From Shewanella sp. 10N.286.48.A6 (GTDB lineage Bacteria; Pseudomonadota; Gammaproteobacteria; Enterobacterales; Shewanellaceae): a stretch of 64,000 nt of DNA. The translations under genes were made by a program, and so were the position numbers. Where the stretch lies: NCBI RefSeq assembly GCF_002873135.1, contig NZ_MCVI01000003.1, positions 248,001 through 312,000 on the forward strand, written 5' to 3'. The first letter of the stretch is position 1; the number at the start of each line of letters is the position of its first letter. The notes under the pieces were generated by a model. It ran no database searches. It saw only the letters and a list, made by a program, of their open reading frames with translations, and was not told the origin of the DNA. Positions 53,415 to 63,550 of the stretch are shown here, in pieces.

Positions 53415-55712
53415 ATGCAGATCCGTTATTTCCTGGCATTAAGCCTGTTACCAAACCTAGTCTTGGCACAAGAGTCTCCTGAAATTGAAGAGGCTCAGCT
53501 TCAGTGTGCAGTGCAGGCCCCCGTTTCACCGTCAATAAACGACCGTGATAGCATTAGCAATATTTCAGCTGAAGATATTGTCATTATTTCCGATCGCTCT
53601 GAAGCAGCCATGGGCGATAAAGCCCATTTTTCTGGTAATGTCAGTTTCAGCCAAGGTAGTCGCCATATCAGTGCTGACGAAGCCATCTTAGATCAAAAAA
53701 ATGAACAATTAGATGCTAATGGCAATCTGATTTTCAGTGATGAGCAATTTACCGTAACCGCAGATTCATTAAATGCGCAAATGCTGACCAACAGCGCCAC
53801 CCTTACTGGGGCTAAGTATTGGCTTAATGGCCAACAAATTAACGGCGATGCTCAGCAATTAAAAATTACCGAACAAAACAATTTAGAGCTCAGTAACACC
53901 AATTTCACCACCTGCCCCCCTGGCGATAACTCTTGGCGCCTTGAAGCCAAAGAAATACGCATCGACAGCAGTGAAGAATGGGGTGAGATCTGGGATGCTA
54001 AATTACGCATAGCCGATGTACCGATTATGTACATCCCCTATATGACCATTCCGGTTTCAGATAAAAGAAAGTCAGGCTTCTTATTTCCCAGTTTTAGCAC
54101 CAGTACCACCAATGGCGTTGAAGTCAGTGTGCCTTATTATTGGAATATCGCCCCAGAATACGACTTAACCTTTACCCCGACCTATATGTCAGCCCGTGGG
54201 TTTTACAGTAAAACAGAATTTCGATACTTAGCCGGTGAACAACAAAATGGTCAATTCAACTTTGAATTCCTTGCTAATGACGACAAGTTAGATAATAGCC
54301 CTGACCGTTACCTGTACCATTGGCGCCATCAAGGCGCAATAAATGACAATTGGCGTGTACAAGCTAACTTTACAGATGTCTCAGACAATAACTATTTCAA
54401 TGATCTCAGTTCTGATGTTAATCGATCAACGGATAATCAGCTTTCACGTATTGGTGAAATTAGCTACTTTGAACGAGATTGGAACCTCGGCATGCGGGTA
54501 CAAGACATTAAAGTTCTCGGCGAAGAAGAGAGCCCTTATCAGGTTATGCCTCAGCTGAACTTTAACTATCAGACTAATGATTTTTGGAATGGGTTAGATT
54601 TTAAATTCAATTCTGAGCTAACCAATTTTCAACATACAGAAAATGACTATGCCACGGCGACACGTTTTCATATGGAGCCAAGTATAAGCTGGCCGATACA
54701 GGGGCCTGCAGGTTCTGTGACCAGTGAAGTTAAATTACTGCAAACCCAATACTGGCAAGACAACAATAACAGCAATGATGAACTGGATGACACGGTTAAC
54801 CGAACCATTCCTCAAGTGCGAATTCACGGACAAATTAATTTTGAACGTCAGTTAGCCATGCTTGGCAGTAATTACAAACAAACCTTAGAGCCACAATTTC
54901 AATATTTATATGTCGGCTACGAAGACCAATCTAATATTGGGGTTTATGATACTGCCCAGTTACAAGAAGATTACTTTGGCTTATTTAGAGACCGCCGCTT
55001 TTCTGGTTTAGATAGAATTGCAGACACCAATCAAATAACCTTAGGGGTTACAACGCGCCTCTTTGATGAGTCCAATGTTGAAAAATTTAAATTCAGCATA
55101 GGTCAAATTGTGTTTATTGAAGATAGTAAAATAAATAGTTACAACGACATAGAAGCGGACGCATCAACCTCTGTGCTTGCCGCTGAAATCGATGCCAATA
55201 TGTATCAAGATTGGTTTATTAGTGGTGCTGTGCAATTTGATACTGAAAACGGTAAGAATAAGAAAAGTGAAGTCACCTTAGATTTTAGGCCCAGTAATGA
55301 CAAATTATTACAGTTTAGCTATCGCTATGTGCCTGATTTGCTTAACACCAACACTAATGACAGAGTGAACATATCTCAAATAGGCATGCGCACCTCATGG
55401 CCAATAAGTGATGATTTATATTTTGTCGGTAACTTTTATTACGACTTAAATGAATCAAGAAATATTGAAACCTATACCGGTGTCCAATACGAATCTTGCT
55501 GCTGGGCATTGCGCTTAAGTTACCATTACCGCATTAAAACTAATTACGATGATGATTTAAATCCAAGTTTAGATACCCGAGAAGAGTTTGAAAGTGGTGT
55601 ATACCTTAACTTTATCATTAAAGGCTTAGGTGGTTCTGGCCCCCTAGGTGTCGAAGACATGCTTGATGACGGATTATTTAACTATCGTAAACCACTTTAC
55701 TTGAGGAATTAG
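53415..55712 (+). CDS. lptD: LPS-assembly outer-membrane protein LptD
   Basis: 765 residues. Signal peptide residues 1-18 (ending LVLA). The N-terminal periplasmic beta-taco domain has repeats such as AMGDKAHFSGNVSFSQGSRHI, then a large outer-membrane barrel (from about residue 205). The disulfide cysteines that control LptD maturation are present: Cys31, Cys167 and the adjacent pair Cys695-Cys696. With LptE it inserts LPS in the outer leaflet. It heads the lptD-surA-pdxA-rsmA-apaG-apaH run, with 122 bases to the surA start. Confidence 0.97.
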   Translation: MQIRYFLALSLLPNLVLAQESPEIEEAQLQCAVQAPVSPSINDRDSISNISAEDIVIISDRSEAAMGDKAHFSGNVSFSQGSRHISADEAILDQKNEQLDANGNLIFSDEQFTVTADSLNAQMLTNSATLTGAKYWLNGQQINGDAQQLKITEQNNLELSNTNFTTCPPGDNSWRLEAKEIRIDSSEEWGEIWDAKLRIADVPIMYIPYMTIPVSDKRKSGFLFPSFSTSTTNGVEVSVPYYWNIAPEYDLTFTPTYMSARGFYSKTEFRYLAGEQQNGQFNFEFLANDDKLDNSPDRYLYHWRHQGAINDNWRVQANFTDVSDNNYFNDLSSDVNRSTDNQLSRIGEISYFERDWNLGMRVQDIKVLGEEESPYQVMPQLNFNYQTNDFWNGLDFKFNSELTNFQHTENDYATATRFHMEPSISWPIQGPAGSVTSEVKLLQTQYWQDNNNSNDELDDTVNRTIPQVRIHGQINFERQLAMLGSNYKQTLEPQFQYLYVGYEDQSNIGVYDTAQLQEDYFGLFRDRRFSGLDRIADTNQITLGVTTRLFDESNVEKFKFSIGQIVFIEDSKINSYNDIEADASTSVLAAEIDANMYQDWFISGAVQFDTENGKNKKSEVTLDFRPSNDKLLQFSYRYVPDLLNTNTNDRVNISQIGMRTSWPISDDLYFVGNFYYDLNESRNIETYTGVQYESCCWALRLSYHYRIKTNYDDDLNPSLDTREEFESGVYLNFIIKGLGGSGPLGVEDMLDDGLFNYRKPLYLRN

Positions 55713-55834
55713 CCATCATTTGTGGTAGATTGCTGAACCTACTGGAAAACAAACAGTCCTAATAAAAGATAACAACACTGTATGTGGTATATATTCCACT
55801 GCAATTAAAACTAAAAGTGCCAAGGATTTCGTGG

Positions 55835-57139
55835 ATGAAACACTGTAAGAAAATGATTTTTGCTTTATTTACTTTGGCAATGAGCCAAGTAACCATCGCG
55901 GCGCCAGTTCCCCTCGACCGCGTATCAGTACAAATTAATGAGGGTATTATTCTTGAAAGTGAAATCACTCATATGGTGGCGTCGGTAAAAGCCAATGCGC
56001 TAAAAGCAGGCCAAGGCTTACCGTCAGATAATGCACTTCGCACTCAAGTTATTGAACGTTTAATTTTGACTCACTTGCAATTACAAATGGCAGAACGTAT
56101 TGGTCTATCTATTGGTGACCTACAGCTTGATCAAACCATTGAGAATATTGCTAAAGAGCAAAAGCTAACGGTTTCTCAAATGCAACAACAAATTGAAAGC
56201 GAAGGCATGAGCTATGCGCAATACCGTGAGCAATTACGTGAAGAAATCACCCTAGGTGAAATCCAACGTATTCAAGTTCAGCGTCGTATTCAAGTCTCAC
56301 CTCAAGAGATCAGTAACTTAGTTAAAATGATCCAAGAGCAAGGTTTAAAAGATGTCGAGTTCCAAGTTGGACATATCTTAATTGAAGTGCCAAATAACCC
56401 AAGCAGTGAACAACTAGAAGCATCGAGCAAACGGGCGAATATCGTATTAGACCGCTTAAATGAAGGTGAAGATTTTCGCCGTACAGCTATCGCATCTTCA
56501 TCAGGGCCTAAAGCGCTTGAAGGTGGTATCTGGGATTACATGAGCGTGAACGAAATGCCAACCTTGTTTGCTGAGGTAGTAACTGACGCTAAAACTGGTG
56601 ATGTCATTGGCCCAATTAAAAGTGCCTCAGGTTTCCATATTATTAAAATCATGGACGCTCGCGGCCTGCAAACCAAAGAAATCAATGAAGTAAGATCACG
56701 ACATATTCTGCTGAAACCATCACCGATCCTTTCAGAAGATCGTGCTAAAGCAATGCTAGAAAGCTTTTTAGCTCAAGTTCGTTCAGGCGAAGCTGATTTT
56801 GCAGCACTTGCCCGCCAATACTCTGAAGATCCTGGTTCAGGGGCAAAAGGTGGTGAATTAGGCTGGGCAGAACCGACTGTATATGTACCTGAGTTTGCTC
56901 AAACATTATCAAGCTTAGAAATTAATGAGTATAGTGAACCCTTTAGAACAACCCATGGATGGCACATCGTTCAACTTGAAGAAAAACGTAAAACTGATGC
57001 TACTGCTCAGTTTAATAGCAATCGTGCTCACCAGTTGATTTATCGTCGTAAGTTCAATGAAGAGCTACAAAACTGGTTAGATGAAATGCGTTCAGAAGCC
57101 TATATTGAAGTTTTTGAACCTGAGAGTACTCGAGGTTAA
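55835..57139 (+). CDS. surA: Periplasmic chaperone/peptidyl-prolyl isomerase SurA
   Basis: 434 residues from ATG 55835 (AAGGA upstream), which begins a proper signal peptide (KKMIFALFTLAMSQVTIAAP); a frame extending 17 codons upstream lacks signal-peptide sense. An N-terminal chaperone domain (residues about 25-165) is followed by two parvulin domains (FQVGHILIEVP... and VRSRHILLKPSPI...), each with the GG-(D/E)LGW-type end, and a C-terminal helix. SurA escorts outer-membrane proteins, including LptD encoded upstream, to the Bam machine. pdxA starts nine bases after its stop. Confidence 0.97.
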   Translation: MKHCKKMIFALFTLAMSQVTIAAPVPLDRVSVQINEGIILESEITHMVASVKANALKAGQGLPSDNALRTQVIERLILTHLQLQMAERIGLSIGDLQLDQTIENIAKEQKLTVSQMQQQIESEGMSYAQYREQLREEITLGEIQRIQVQRRIQVSPQEISNLVKMIQEQGLKDVEFQVGHILIEVPNNPSSEQLEASSKRANIVLDRLNEGEDFRRTAIASSSGPKALEGGIWDYMSVNEMPTLFAEVVTDAKTGDVIGPIKSASGFHIIKIMDARGLQTKEINEVRSRHILLKPSPILSEDRAKAMLESFLAQVRSGEADFAALARQYSEDPGSGAKGGELGWAEPTVYVPEFAQTLSSLEINEYSEPFRTTHGWHIVQLEEKRKTDATAQFNSNRAHQLIYRRKFNEELQNWLDEMRSEAYIEVFEPESTRG

Positions 57140-57148
57140 GCTAACTTA

Positions 57149-58135
57149 ATGACAATACGTATTGCGATTACGCCGGGTGAACCGGCGAGTATCGGCCCAG
57201 ATCTTGTTATTAAACTTGCTCAGCAGCCATGGCCTGCTGAGTTAGTTGTTTGCGCCGACCCAGAATTATTAACTAGCCGAGCAAAAATGCTTGGCTTGCC
57301 GCTGACATTAAGACCTTACCAGCCAACGTTACCTGCTAAGGCTCAGGAAGCTGGCACCTTAACCATTGCGCCATTTACTCTTGCTGCAGAAGTTGAATGC
57401 GGCAAATTAAATGAGCTTAACAGTGAATATGTGGTCGACACCTTGCGTTATGCGGGTGAGAAAAACATGACCAATGAATTTGAAGCTGTGGTAACGGGCC
57501 CTGTTCATAAAGGTATTATTAATCAAGCGGGTATACCTTTTAGCGGCCATACTGAATTTTTTGCATTACAAGCAAATTGCCAAGATGTGGTAATGATGCT
57601 GGCAGCGCCAGGTCTGCAGGTGGCGTTAATGACCACCCACATTCCACTGGCTTATGTTGCAAAAGCCATTACACGCGAGCGTTTACATCATATAATACAA
57701 ATCTTGCACAGTGAGTTAGTGCAAAAGTTTGGCATTACTTCACCTAAAATATTCGTCTGCGGCCTTAATCCGCATGCTGGTGAAGATGGACACTTAGGCC
57801 GAGAAGAGATTGATATCATGATCCCTGCTCTGAATGAACTTAGAGAGCAAGGTATTGATATTGTAGGTCCATTACCTGCAGATACTTTATTCCAGCCTAA
57901 ATACTTACAAGAAGCAGATGTGGTTCTTGCTATGTATCACGACCAAGGACTTCCAGTACTTAAATCTTTAGGTTTTGGAAAATCGGTTAACATTACCTTA
58001 GGTCTTCCGTATATCAGAACCTCTGTCGATCATGGCACAGCTTTAGAGCTAGCCGGAACCGGTGAAGCTGATAGTGGTAGTTTTACCTGTGCATTAAATA
58101 AAGCCATTGAGTTGGCCTCAAAAGTAAGTAGTTAA
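57149..58135 (+). CDS. pdxA: 4-hydroxythreonine-4-phosphate dehydrogenase
   Basis: 328 residues, vitamin B6 synthesis enzyme that oxidises 4-phosphohydroxy-L-threonine. Starts [18 protein letters not shown] (family signature). Metal-binding histidines are in FSGHTEFFA, in the [13 protein letters not shown] region and in [17 protein letters not shown]. The C-terminal [18 protein letters not shown] is invariant-like. It sits nine bases after surA, and rsmA starts six bases after it: a tight operon as in E. coli. Confidence 0.97.
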   Translation: MTIRIAITPGEPASIGPDLVIKLAQQPWPAELVVCADPELLTSRAKMLGLPLTLRPYQPTLPAKAQEAGTLTIAPFTLAAEVECGKLNELNSEYVVDTLRYAGEKNMTNEFEAVVTGPVHKGIINQAGIPFSGHTEFFALQANCQDVVMMLAAPGLQVALMTTHIPLAYVAKAITRERLHHIIQILHSELVQKFGITSPKIFVCGLNPHAGEDGHLGREEIDIMIPALNELREQGIDIVGPLPADTLFQPKYLQEADVVLAMYHDQGLPVLKSLGFGKSVNITLGLPYIRTSVDHGTALELAGTGEADSGSFTCALNKAIELASKVSS

Positions 58136-58141
58136 ATTTTA

Positions 58142-58948
58142 ATGAGCAATAAAGTACATTTAGGCCACACGGCCAGAAAACGTTTTGGACAAAACTTTTT
58201 AACTGATGAAAGTGTGATCAGTCGGATCGTGGGCGCCATCTCGCCAGATAATGACCATGTTATGGTTGAAATTGGCCCAGGCCTTGGCGCATTAACTGAA
58301 CCTGTTGCTGAATCAGTTGATTGCTTAACTGTAGTCGAATTAGATAGAGACTTAGTCGAGCGTTTAGAAAACCACCCAGTATTAAAGCATAAGCTTAATA
58401 TCAATCAGGGTGATGCACTGAACTTCGACTTTAGCCAGTTGCAACAAGACGGCAAAAAGATGAAAGTATTTGGTAATTTACCGTACAACATCTCAACGCC
58501 GTTAATGTTTCACTTATTTGAGTTCGCTGAAATAATTGAAACCATGCACTTTATGCTACAAAAAGAAGTGGTTTTGCGCCTTTCTGCAAGTCCAGGCACT
58601 AAAGCTTACGGCCGCCTAACTGTGATGGCGCAGTACTACTGTAAAGTGGTACCTGTACTTGAAGTGCCGCCACAAAGCTTTACTCCGGCGCCAAAGGTCG
58701 ACTCTGCAGTGGTACGTTTGTTGCCATACGATGTAAAACCATTCCCGTGTAAAGATGTCACCGTTTTACGTCATCTATGTACCACAGCCTTTAATATGCG
58801 CCGTAAAACACTACGGAATAACTTAAAGCACATGATAACAGATGATGAGTTCAGCGCGCTGAACATTGATTCGACTCTTCGACCGGAGCAAATAACTGTC
58901 GAGCAGTATGTGGCACTTGCAAATTTAGTTTGCGATAAAAATCTATAA
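58142..58948 (+). CDS. rsmA: 16S rRNA dimethyladenosine transferase
   Basis: 268 residues (KsgA). It dimethylates A1518/A1519 near the 3' end of 16S rRNA. Motifs: [22 protein letters not shown]-binding [13 protein letters not shown], and the catalytic [14 protein letters not shown] (NLPY). The C-terminal helical domain includes [13 protein letters not shown]. It starts six bases after pdxA. A strong hairpin with a T-rich tail follows within seven bases of the stop codon, before apaG. Confidence 0.97.
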   Translation: MSNKVHLGHTARKRFGQNFLTDESVISRIVGAISPDNDHVMVEIGPGLGALTEPVAESVDCLTVVELDRDLVERLENHPVLKHKLNINQGDALNFDFSQLQQDGKKMKVFGNLPYNISTPLMFHLFEFAEIIETMHFMLQKEVVLRLSASPGTKAYGRLTVMAQYYCKVVPVLEVPPQSFTPAPKVDSAVVRLLPYDVKPFPCKDVTVLRHLCTTAFNMRRKTLRNNLKHMITDDEFSALNIDSTLRPEQITVEQYVALANLVCDKNL

Positions 58949-58952
58949 TTCT

Positions 58953-58988
58953 AAGGGCACTTTTCATTGAAAGTGCCCTTTCGTTTTT
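58953..58988 (+). terminator. Terminator-like hairpin between rsmA and apaG
   Basis: AAGGGCACTTT (58953-58963), loop TCATTG, AAAGTGCCCTT (58970-58980), then TCGTTTTT. The perfect 11-bp stem lies inside what is usually one operon. Confidence 0.8.
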
Positions 58989-58998
58989 AGGAAGTTTA

Positions 58999-59379
58999 AT
59001 GTCCTCTGTAGCCCCCAAAATTAAAATAAAAGTTGAGACTAACTATTTAGAAGAGCAGTCATCAGCAGCAGAATCAAAATATTTATTCAGTTATACCATT
59101 ACCATCATTAATCTGAGCGACATTGCAGTGACACTCAAAGATCGCCACTGGATTATTACTGACTCAAACGGTGAAAAAAGTGAAGTGCAAGGCCCTGGCG
59201 TGGTCGGAGAAACACCGACTATCGAACCTAATACAGCTTACCAATACTCAAGTGGCACAGTATTAGAAACACCCGTTGGCTTTATGGAAGGCTCATACGG
59301 CATGAGCAGCGCCCAAGGTGAAGCTTTTAAAGCTGCAATCCCAACATTTAGATTAGCCGTCCCAGGGATTCTACAATAA
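58999..59379 (+). CDS. apaG: ApaG family protein
   Basis: 126 residues. A beta-sandwich ApaG domain with IKIKVETNYLEEQSS, YTITIINLSDIAVTL, HWIITDSNGE, and the GPGVVGETPTIEPNTAYQYSSGT signature. Its role is uncertain (proposed nucleotide or metal binding); it nearly always precedes apaH. GGAAG precedes the ATG. Four bases separate its stop from the apaH start. An intrinsic terminator lies just upstream, so part of its transcription may come from read-through. Confidence 0.95.
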   Translation: MSSVAPKIKIKVETNYLEEQSSAAESKYLFSYTITIINLSDIAVTLKDRHWIITDSNGEKSEVQGPGVVGETPTIEPNTAYQYSSGTVLETPVGFMEGSYGMSSAQGEAFKAAIPTFRLAVPGILQ

Positions 59380-59383
59380 TCCT

Positions 59384-60202
59384 ATGGCACATTATTTTGT
59401 TGGCGATATACAAGGCTGTTTTGAAGAATTACAACTGATCCTCGCTAAAGTGGACTTTAACCCTTCAAAGGATGAACTATGGGCTGTCGGCGATTTAGTC
59501 GCCAGAGGTAATGGCTCCTTACAAACTTTACGCTATTTAAAATCATTAGAGGCCAGTGCCAAAATAACTTTGGGTAATCACGACCTGCATCTATTAGCCC
59601 TTAACGGCAACATTAAAAGACCCAACCCCAAAGATAAGCTTGCTGAATTGCTAAGCGCTGATGATTTACCCGACTTAATTACTTGGATAAGAAAGCAACC
59701 CTTGGTGCAGACACTGCCCTCCCACAATATCATCATGAGCCATGCAGGCATTCCACCGCAGTGGGACTTAGCGACCTTACTCACAGAAGCTAATGCGGTG
59801 AGCCAAGCATTACAGCAAGATGATTATATCGATTCACTAATTGCAAAAATGTACACCGATGATGCAGAGCGCTGGGACATTACAGCCATAGGCTTGCCAA
59901 GACTGCGATATTGCATCAATACCCTAACGCGAATGCGCTATTTGTTTGCTGATGGCAGTTTAGACTTTAAATGTAAATCCCCCATTCAAGACAAACCACC
60001 ACAACTCACGCCTTGGTTCGAATTCAACTCCCCGTTAAAACAAAGCCACACTTTGGTATTTGGTCATTGGGCGGCGTTAATGGGCGTGGTTAACCAACCT
60101 AATATGCAAGCACTGGATACAGGATGTTGCTGGGGAGAGCATTTAACCCTATGGCATTTAGAAACCAACGAAAAAATACAACAGCACAAAATAAAATCAT
60201 AA
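59384..60202 (+). CDS. apaH: Symmetrical bis(5'-nucleosyl)-tetraphosphatase
   Basis: 272 residues, a calcineurin-type metallophosphatase that hydrolyses Ap4A to two ADP and removes Np4 caps from RNA. Motifs: FVGDIQGCFEEL (GDxxG), AVGDLVARGNGS (GDxxxRG), TLGNHDLHLLA (GNHD), SHAGIPP and FGHWAALMG. Length matches E. coli ApaH. It begins four bases after apaG. The next gene, a chemotaxis receptor, has its own sigma-28 promoter. Confidence 0.96.
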   Translation: MAHYFVGDIQGCFEELQLILAKVDFNPSKDELWAVGDLVARGNGSLQTLRYLKSLEASAKITLGNHDLHLLALNGNIKRPNPKDKLAELLSADDLPDLITWIRKQPLVQTLPSHNIIMSHAGIPPQWDLATLLTEANAVSQALQQDDYIDSLIAKMYTDDAERWDITAIGLPRLRYCINTLTRMRYLFADGSLDFKCKSPIQDKPPQLTPWFEFNSPLKQSHTLVFGHWAALMGVVNQPNMQALDTGCCWGEHLTLWHLETNEKIQQHKIKS

Positions 60203-60207
60203 ATAAT

Positions 60208-60234
60208 TAAACTTTCCAGTAACAAAGCCGATAC
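60208..60234 (+). promoter_or_regulatory. Sigma-28 (FliA) promoter for the chemotaxis receptor
   Basis: TAAACTTT (60208-60215), 11 bases, GCCGATAC (60227-60234). This matches the flagellar sigma factor consensus TAAAGTTT-N11-GCCGATAA at 14 of 16 positions. Predicted RNA start near 60240, about 80 bases before the ATG. Confidence 0.85.
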
Positions 60235-60318
60235 AGTTATTGGATCTCCAATGATCATACAGCCCTGAGTGATCAAAGAGATAAATTCGGGATAAAATAA
60301 TAACAGCCGGAGTATGCT

Positions 60319-62340
60319 ATGAAAATTAATGTTGCCACCAGAGTGATTGGCGGTTTTACCGTTGTGACTCTCCTTTTGATAGTTTTAGGTGGCGTGTCTT
60401 GGCTCACCAACAATAGCATCAAGGACAGTACTAGCACCTTACAACAAGTTAGTTTGCCTGCCCTTACTGCTACCGGTGAATTAACGCAAAACTTAAGCGC
60501 CCAGCAAATTCACATTCTATTCGGTTACTACACTGATCAATCAGCTCAAATTCCAGCAGTCAAAAAAAATATAAACACTGAATCAGTGGAATTTAACAAA
60601 AAACTCAATATCTTGACTGGGTTAATTTCTGGTAGACAAGAGTTTTCCAGTAACCTTTCTCAGCTTAAAAACAGCTACCATAATTTTGAAAAAAATAGCG
60701 CTTTAATGCTAATAGAGCATGAAAATGCATTATTAAAACATGAACAACTATTACAACTTCGAGATAATTTAGAAGACAGCGCAGATGATGCATCATCGAT
60801 TTTATTAGACCTGATAGATCTAGAGTTGAGTGAAGATACCACTAAACAAAGTATTGCAGCTGCAGCGGGAGTCGTTGATAGTAATTTCATCAATATTATT
60901 ACCACCATTTATGATTTAGTTGCCGCTAAAGAAAACGCTAAATATGAAGTAATAGTGAATGAGCTAGAGTACATGCTCAACGATACCCGCACAAAGATTG
61001 AGCATATCAACTTACAAGGCCGCGGTATTATTAGCGATAGCACTCTTAATGATTTAAACGTAGAAAGTGATGCTGTATTTGCCCTAGTGACAGGTAATAA
61101 CTCCATAGTTACCTTGAAAGGCCAGCAACTAAAGCATGATCAAACCGCTGCCGAAATGTTAGCCGCAACCGATAAAGACCGTTTAGACGTTAATGCTAGA
61201 ATGAACGAGCTAGCTAATAAAATTGAAAACTTCACAGCTAAAATAAGTGACGATGCAATTAAAAATATCGATTCGGCTACTATCCAAACAATGCTGGTAG
61301 TTATTCTGGCCATTGTGGTGGCAATTATCATCAGTTACGCCGTAGTGAAACCATTAACTCGCTCATTAGAAAAAGTAAACCAGGCGCTAAATATTCTTGC
61401 CTCTGGAGATTTAACTCATAAATTAGATGATTCAGGCCATGACGAGTTCGCGCTACTAGCTAAAAACTGTAACAGCTTAGTGGATAGTTTAAGTGACTTA
61501 ATCGTCGGCATTTTAGACCGCTCGAATCAGTTGGCCGCAGCAGCTGAACAAACCTCGGCAATTACTACCCAAACTACATCTGGTATTCAAGAGCAAAAAA
61601 ATCAAGTGGATCAAGTGGCCACTGCGACAACAGAGCTAAGCTCTAGCGCCCAACAAGTTTCAATGAGCGCCGATCAAGCCCTTGAACAAATTAAACAAGC
61701 CGATCAAGAAACTCAGCATATGCGCACACTTGCTGAAGAGAATAAAGTCACTATTCTTGCCTTAGCAGAAGAAGTCGCTAAAGCGGGCGTGGTGATCAAT
61801 AAGGTCCATACTGATAGCGCATCAATCGGCTCTATTCTTGATGTAATTCGTGGTATTGCAGAGCAAACTAACTTACTGGCATTAAACGCTGCGATTGAAG
61901 CTGCCCGCGCGGGTGAGCAAGGCCGTGGTTTTGCTGTTGTCGCCGATGAAGTGCGCAGTCTTGCTTCTAGAACCCAAGAATCGACTAGCGAAATTCAGCA
62001 AATGATTGAAGTGTTACAACAAGGTGCACAACAAGCAGTGACGGTCATGGAATTAGGCCGCACACAAGCAACCAGCTGTGTCGATAAAACAGAACAAGCT
62101 AACTTGGCCTTAGAAACCATTAGTCAGTCAGTACATAAAGCTTACGACTCTGGTAATCACATTGCCCAAGCCGCTCAAGAGCAAAACTTGGTCAGTCAGC
62201 AAGTCTCTGAAATGCTAGAGCACATTGCTGCTATTTCAGAAGAAACCGCCATAGGCGCAGATCAAACAGCACAATCAAGTCAGCAAGTAGCAATGCTGTC
62301 TGAAGAGCTACAAAGCTCTGTGAAGGAATTTAAAGTTTAA
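60319..62340 (+). CDS. Methyl-accepting chemotaxis protein
   Basis: 673 residues. The first membrane helix is at about residues 10-31 and a second at about 322-343. Between them is a large (about 290 residues), mostly helical periplasmic sensor domain. A HAMP domain follows ([22 protein letters not shown]), then the methyl-accepting signalling domain with the highly conserved tip [20 protein letters not shown] (followed by [14 protein letters not shown]). The receptor feeds CheA/CheW. The ligand is unknown, and there is no C-terminal NWETF-type CheR pentapeptide. A sigma-28 promoter drives it, so it belongs to the flagellar/chemotaxis regulon. GGAG precedes the ATG. Confidence 0.96.
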   Translation: MKINVATRVIGGFTVVTLLLIVLGGVSWLTNNSIKDSTSTLQQVSLPALTATGELTQNLSAQQIHILFGYYTDQSAQIPAVKKNINTESVEFNKKLNILTGLISGRQEFSSNLSQLKNSYHNFEKNSALMLIEHENALLKHEQLLQLRDNLEDSADDASSILLDLIDLELSEDTTKQSIAAAAGVVDSNFINIITTIYDLVAAKENAKYEVIVNELEYMLNDTRTKIEHINLQGRGIISDSTLNDLNVESDAVFALVTGNNSIVTLKGQQLKHDQTAAEMLAATDKDRLDVNARMNELANKIENFTAKISDDAIKNIDSATIQTMLVVILAIVVAIIISYAVVKPLTRSLEKVNQALNILASGDLTHKLDDSGHDEFALLAKNCNSLVDSLSDLIVGILDRSNQLAAAAEQTSAITTQTTSGIQEQKNQVDQVATATTELSSSAQQVSMSADQALEQIKQADQETQHMRTLAEENKVTILALAEEVAKAGVVINKVHTDSASIGSILDVIRGIAEQTNLLALNAAIEAARAGEQGRGFAVVADEVRSLASRTQESTSEIQQMIEVLQQGAQQAVTVMELGRTQATSCVDKTEQANLALETISQSVHKAYDSGNHIAQAAQEQNLVSQQVSEMLEHIAAISEETAIGADQTAQSSQQVAMLSEELQSSVKEFKV

Positions 62341-62363
62341 CGACTCACAGTATCTAAATGTAG

Positions 62364-62385
62364 AAAAGGCTCTTTAGAGCCTTTT
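62364..62385 (+). terminator. Terminator after the chemotaxis receptor
   Basis: AAAAGGCTC (62364-62372), loop TTTA, GAGCCTTTT (62377-62385), then Ts. Confidence 0.9.
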
Positions 62386-62450
62386 TTATTGCCTTTAAAG
62401 CCTAATAGCGCCATGACTTAGCAATGATTTGCGGCAATAAAAACCATAAG

Positions 62451-62478
62451 CAACAAAAAACCGCCCTAAGGCGGTTTT
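62451..62478 (-). terminator. Terminator after the DUF3718 gene
   Basis: AAAACCGCC (62457-62465), loop CTAA, GGCGGTTTT (62470-62478); the A-run on the left (62455-62460) gives a U-tract on the minus strand. Confidence 0.88.
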
Positions 62479-62562
62479 GGCAGTCAAAGCTATCAACTTT
62501 ATTTATGCATAAGATTATATTTGATAATTCACAATTGCTATCACCAAATTAATCAATGCGCT

Positions 62563-62955
62563 TTACTCACCACTATTAATGCGATCTTGAACTGCAGCAG
62601 TAATAGCACTACCACTATGGCCATTGCTATTAGCCCAATCAAGAATGCTTTTCCCGTCGGCTTCTGGTGAACTTAAATCACCAGCAGGAAGACGTTTAGC
62701 GATGTACTCACCCACTTCAAATGAATTTGCATTATAAGCGGTTCTTAATAAGCTTGCGCCATCACAAGAAACACCGGTATAGATATTACGTAATTTAACA
62801 CGACTTTCTTTGAGTTTTTTACGTAGTCGATTTTTATCATTCGATTTAACGTAATCACAAATACTTGCCACAAGTTGATCGGTATCAGCGACTGCTGGGG
62901 TTGAAACTGAAGATGCTGCAATTAGGACGGCGACGGCCACAGGCATTAAACGCAT
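62563..62955 (-). CDS. DUF3718 exported protein
   Basis: 130 residues with a signal peptide (residues 1-23, ending TPAVA). The mature part matches DUF3718: LVASICDYVKSNDKNRLRKKLKESRVKLRNIYTGVSCDGASLLRTAY, with two cysteines probably disulfide-bonded. The C-terminal SPEADGKSILDWANSNGHSGS resembles an ankyrin-like repeat end. Found in Shewanella and relatives; function unknown. It is monocistronic with its own terminator, next to folA. Confidence 0.8.
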   Translation of the reverse strand: MRLMPVAVAVLIAASSVSTPAVADTDQLVASICDYVKSNDKNRLRKKLKESRVKLRNIYTGVSCDGASLLRTAYNANSFEVGEYIAKRLPAGDLSSPEADGKSILDWANSNGHSGSAITAAVQDRINSGE

Positions 62956-63035
62956 CCGATACTCCTTTGTAGGTATTATTATTTTCAGCTTACCATCAAG
63001 GGTAAACCTCTATTCAGGGTAAAACAGCTTGTAAT

Positions 63036-63518
63036 TTAACATTTTTTCACAAAGGTGTTAAAGCTATATTGCAATTGTGCTGCATTAACCTGATTAACCT
63101 TATCTTGTAACGTCCAGCTATCATCATCCCACTCGGGGAAAAAAGTATCGCCATCAACAGTTAGCTCAATGAAGGTTAGATATAATATATCGGCCAGCGG
63201 TAAAATTTCTTTATAGAGCTGCCCACCACCAATGACAACTAATTCATCACAATCTGTAACAAGTTGTTTAGCTTGCTCAAATGAACTCACACATGAAACG
63301 CCTTCAATGTGATAATCTGCTTGGCGGCTGATGACAATATTATGTCTACCTGGAAGCGGTCTACCAATAGATTCAAAGGTTTTACGCCCCATCACCACAG
63401 GCTTACCTAAGGTCATCGCCTTAAAATGCTTTAAATCTTCAGGTAAGTGCCAAGGCATTTTATTATCTTTACCAATGACACGATTATTGGCCATGGCGGC
63501 TATCATTGCGATGCGCAT
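63036..63518 (-). CDS. folA: Dihydrofolate reductase
   Basis: 160 residues. It reduces dihydrofolate to tetrahydrofolate with NADPH. The classical start IAMIAAMANNRVIGKDNKMPWHLPEDLKHFK has the catalytic aspartate (Asp28). NADPH-binding motifs are VVMGRKTFESIGRPLPGR and VIGGGQLYKEILPLADILYLT. Length and residues are those of chromosomal FolA, the trimethoprim target, not a plasmid Dfr type. The location downstream of apaH and the receptor gene matches Shewanella gene order. Confidence 0.97.
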   Translation of the reverse strand: MRIAMIAAMANNRVIGKDNKMPWHLPEDLKHFKAMTLGKPVVMGRKTFESIGRPLPGRHNIVISRQADYHIEGVSCVSSFEQAKQLVTDCDELVVIGGGQLYKEILPLADILYLTFIELTVDGDTFFPEWDDDSWTLQDKVNQVNAAQLQYSFNTFVKKC

Positions 63519-63550
63519 ATAAAAATCCTTATTTGATGCTAAAACGGGGG

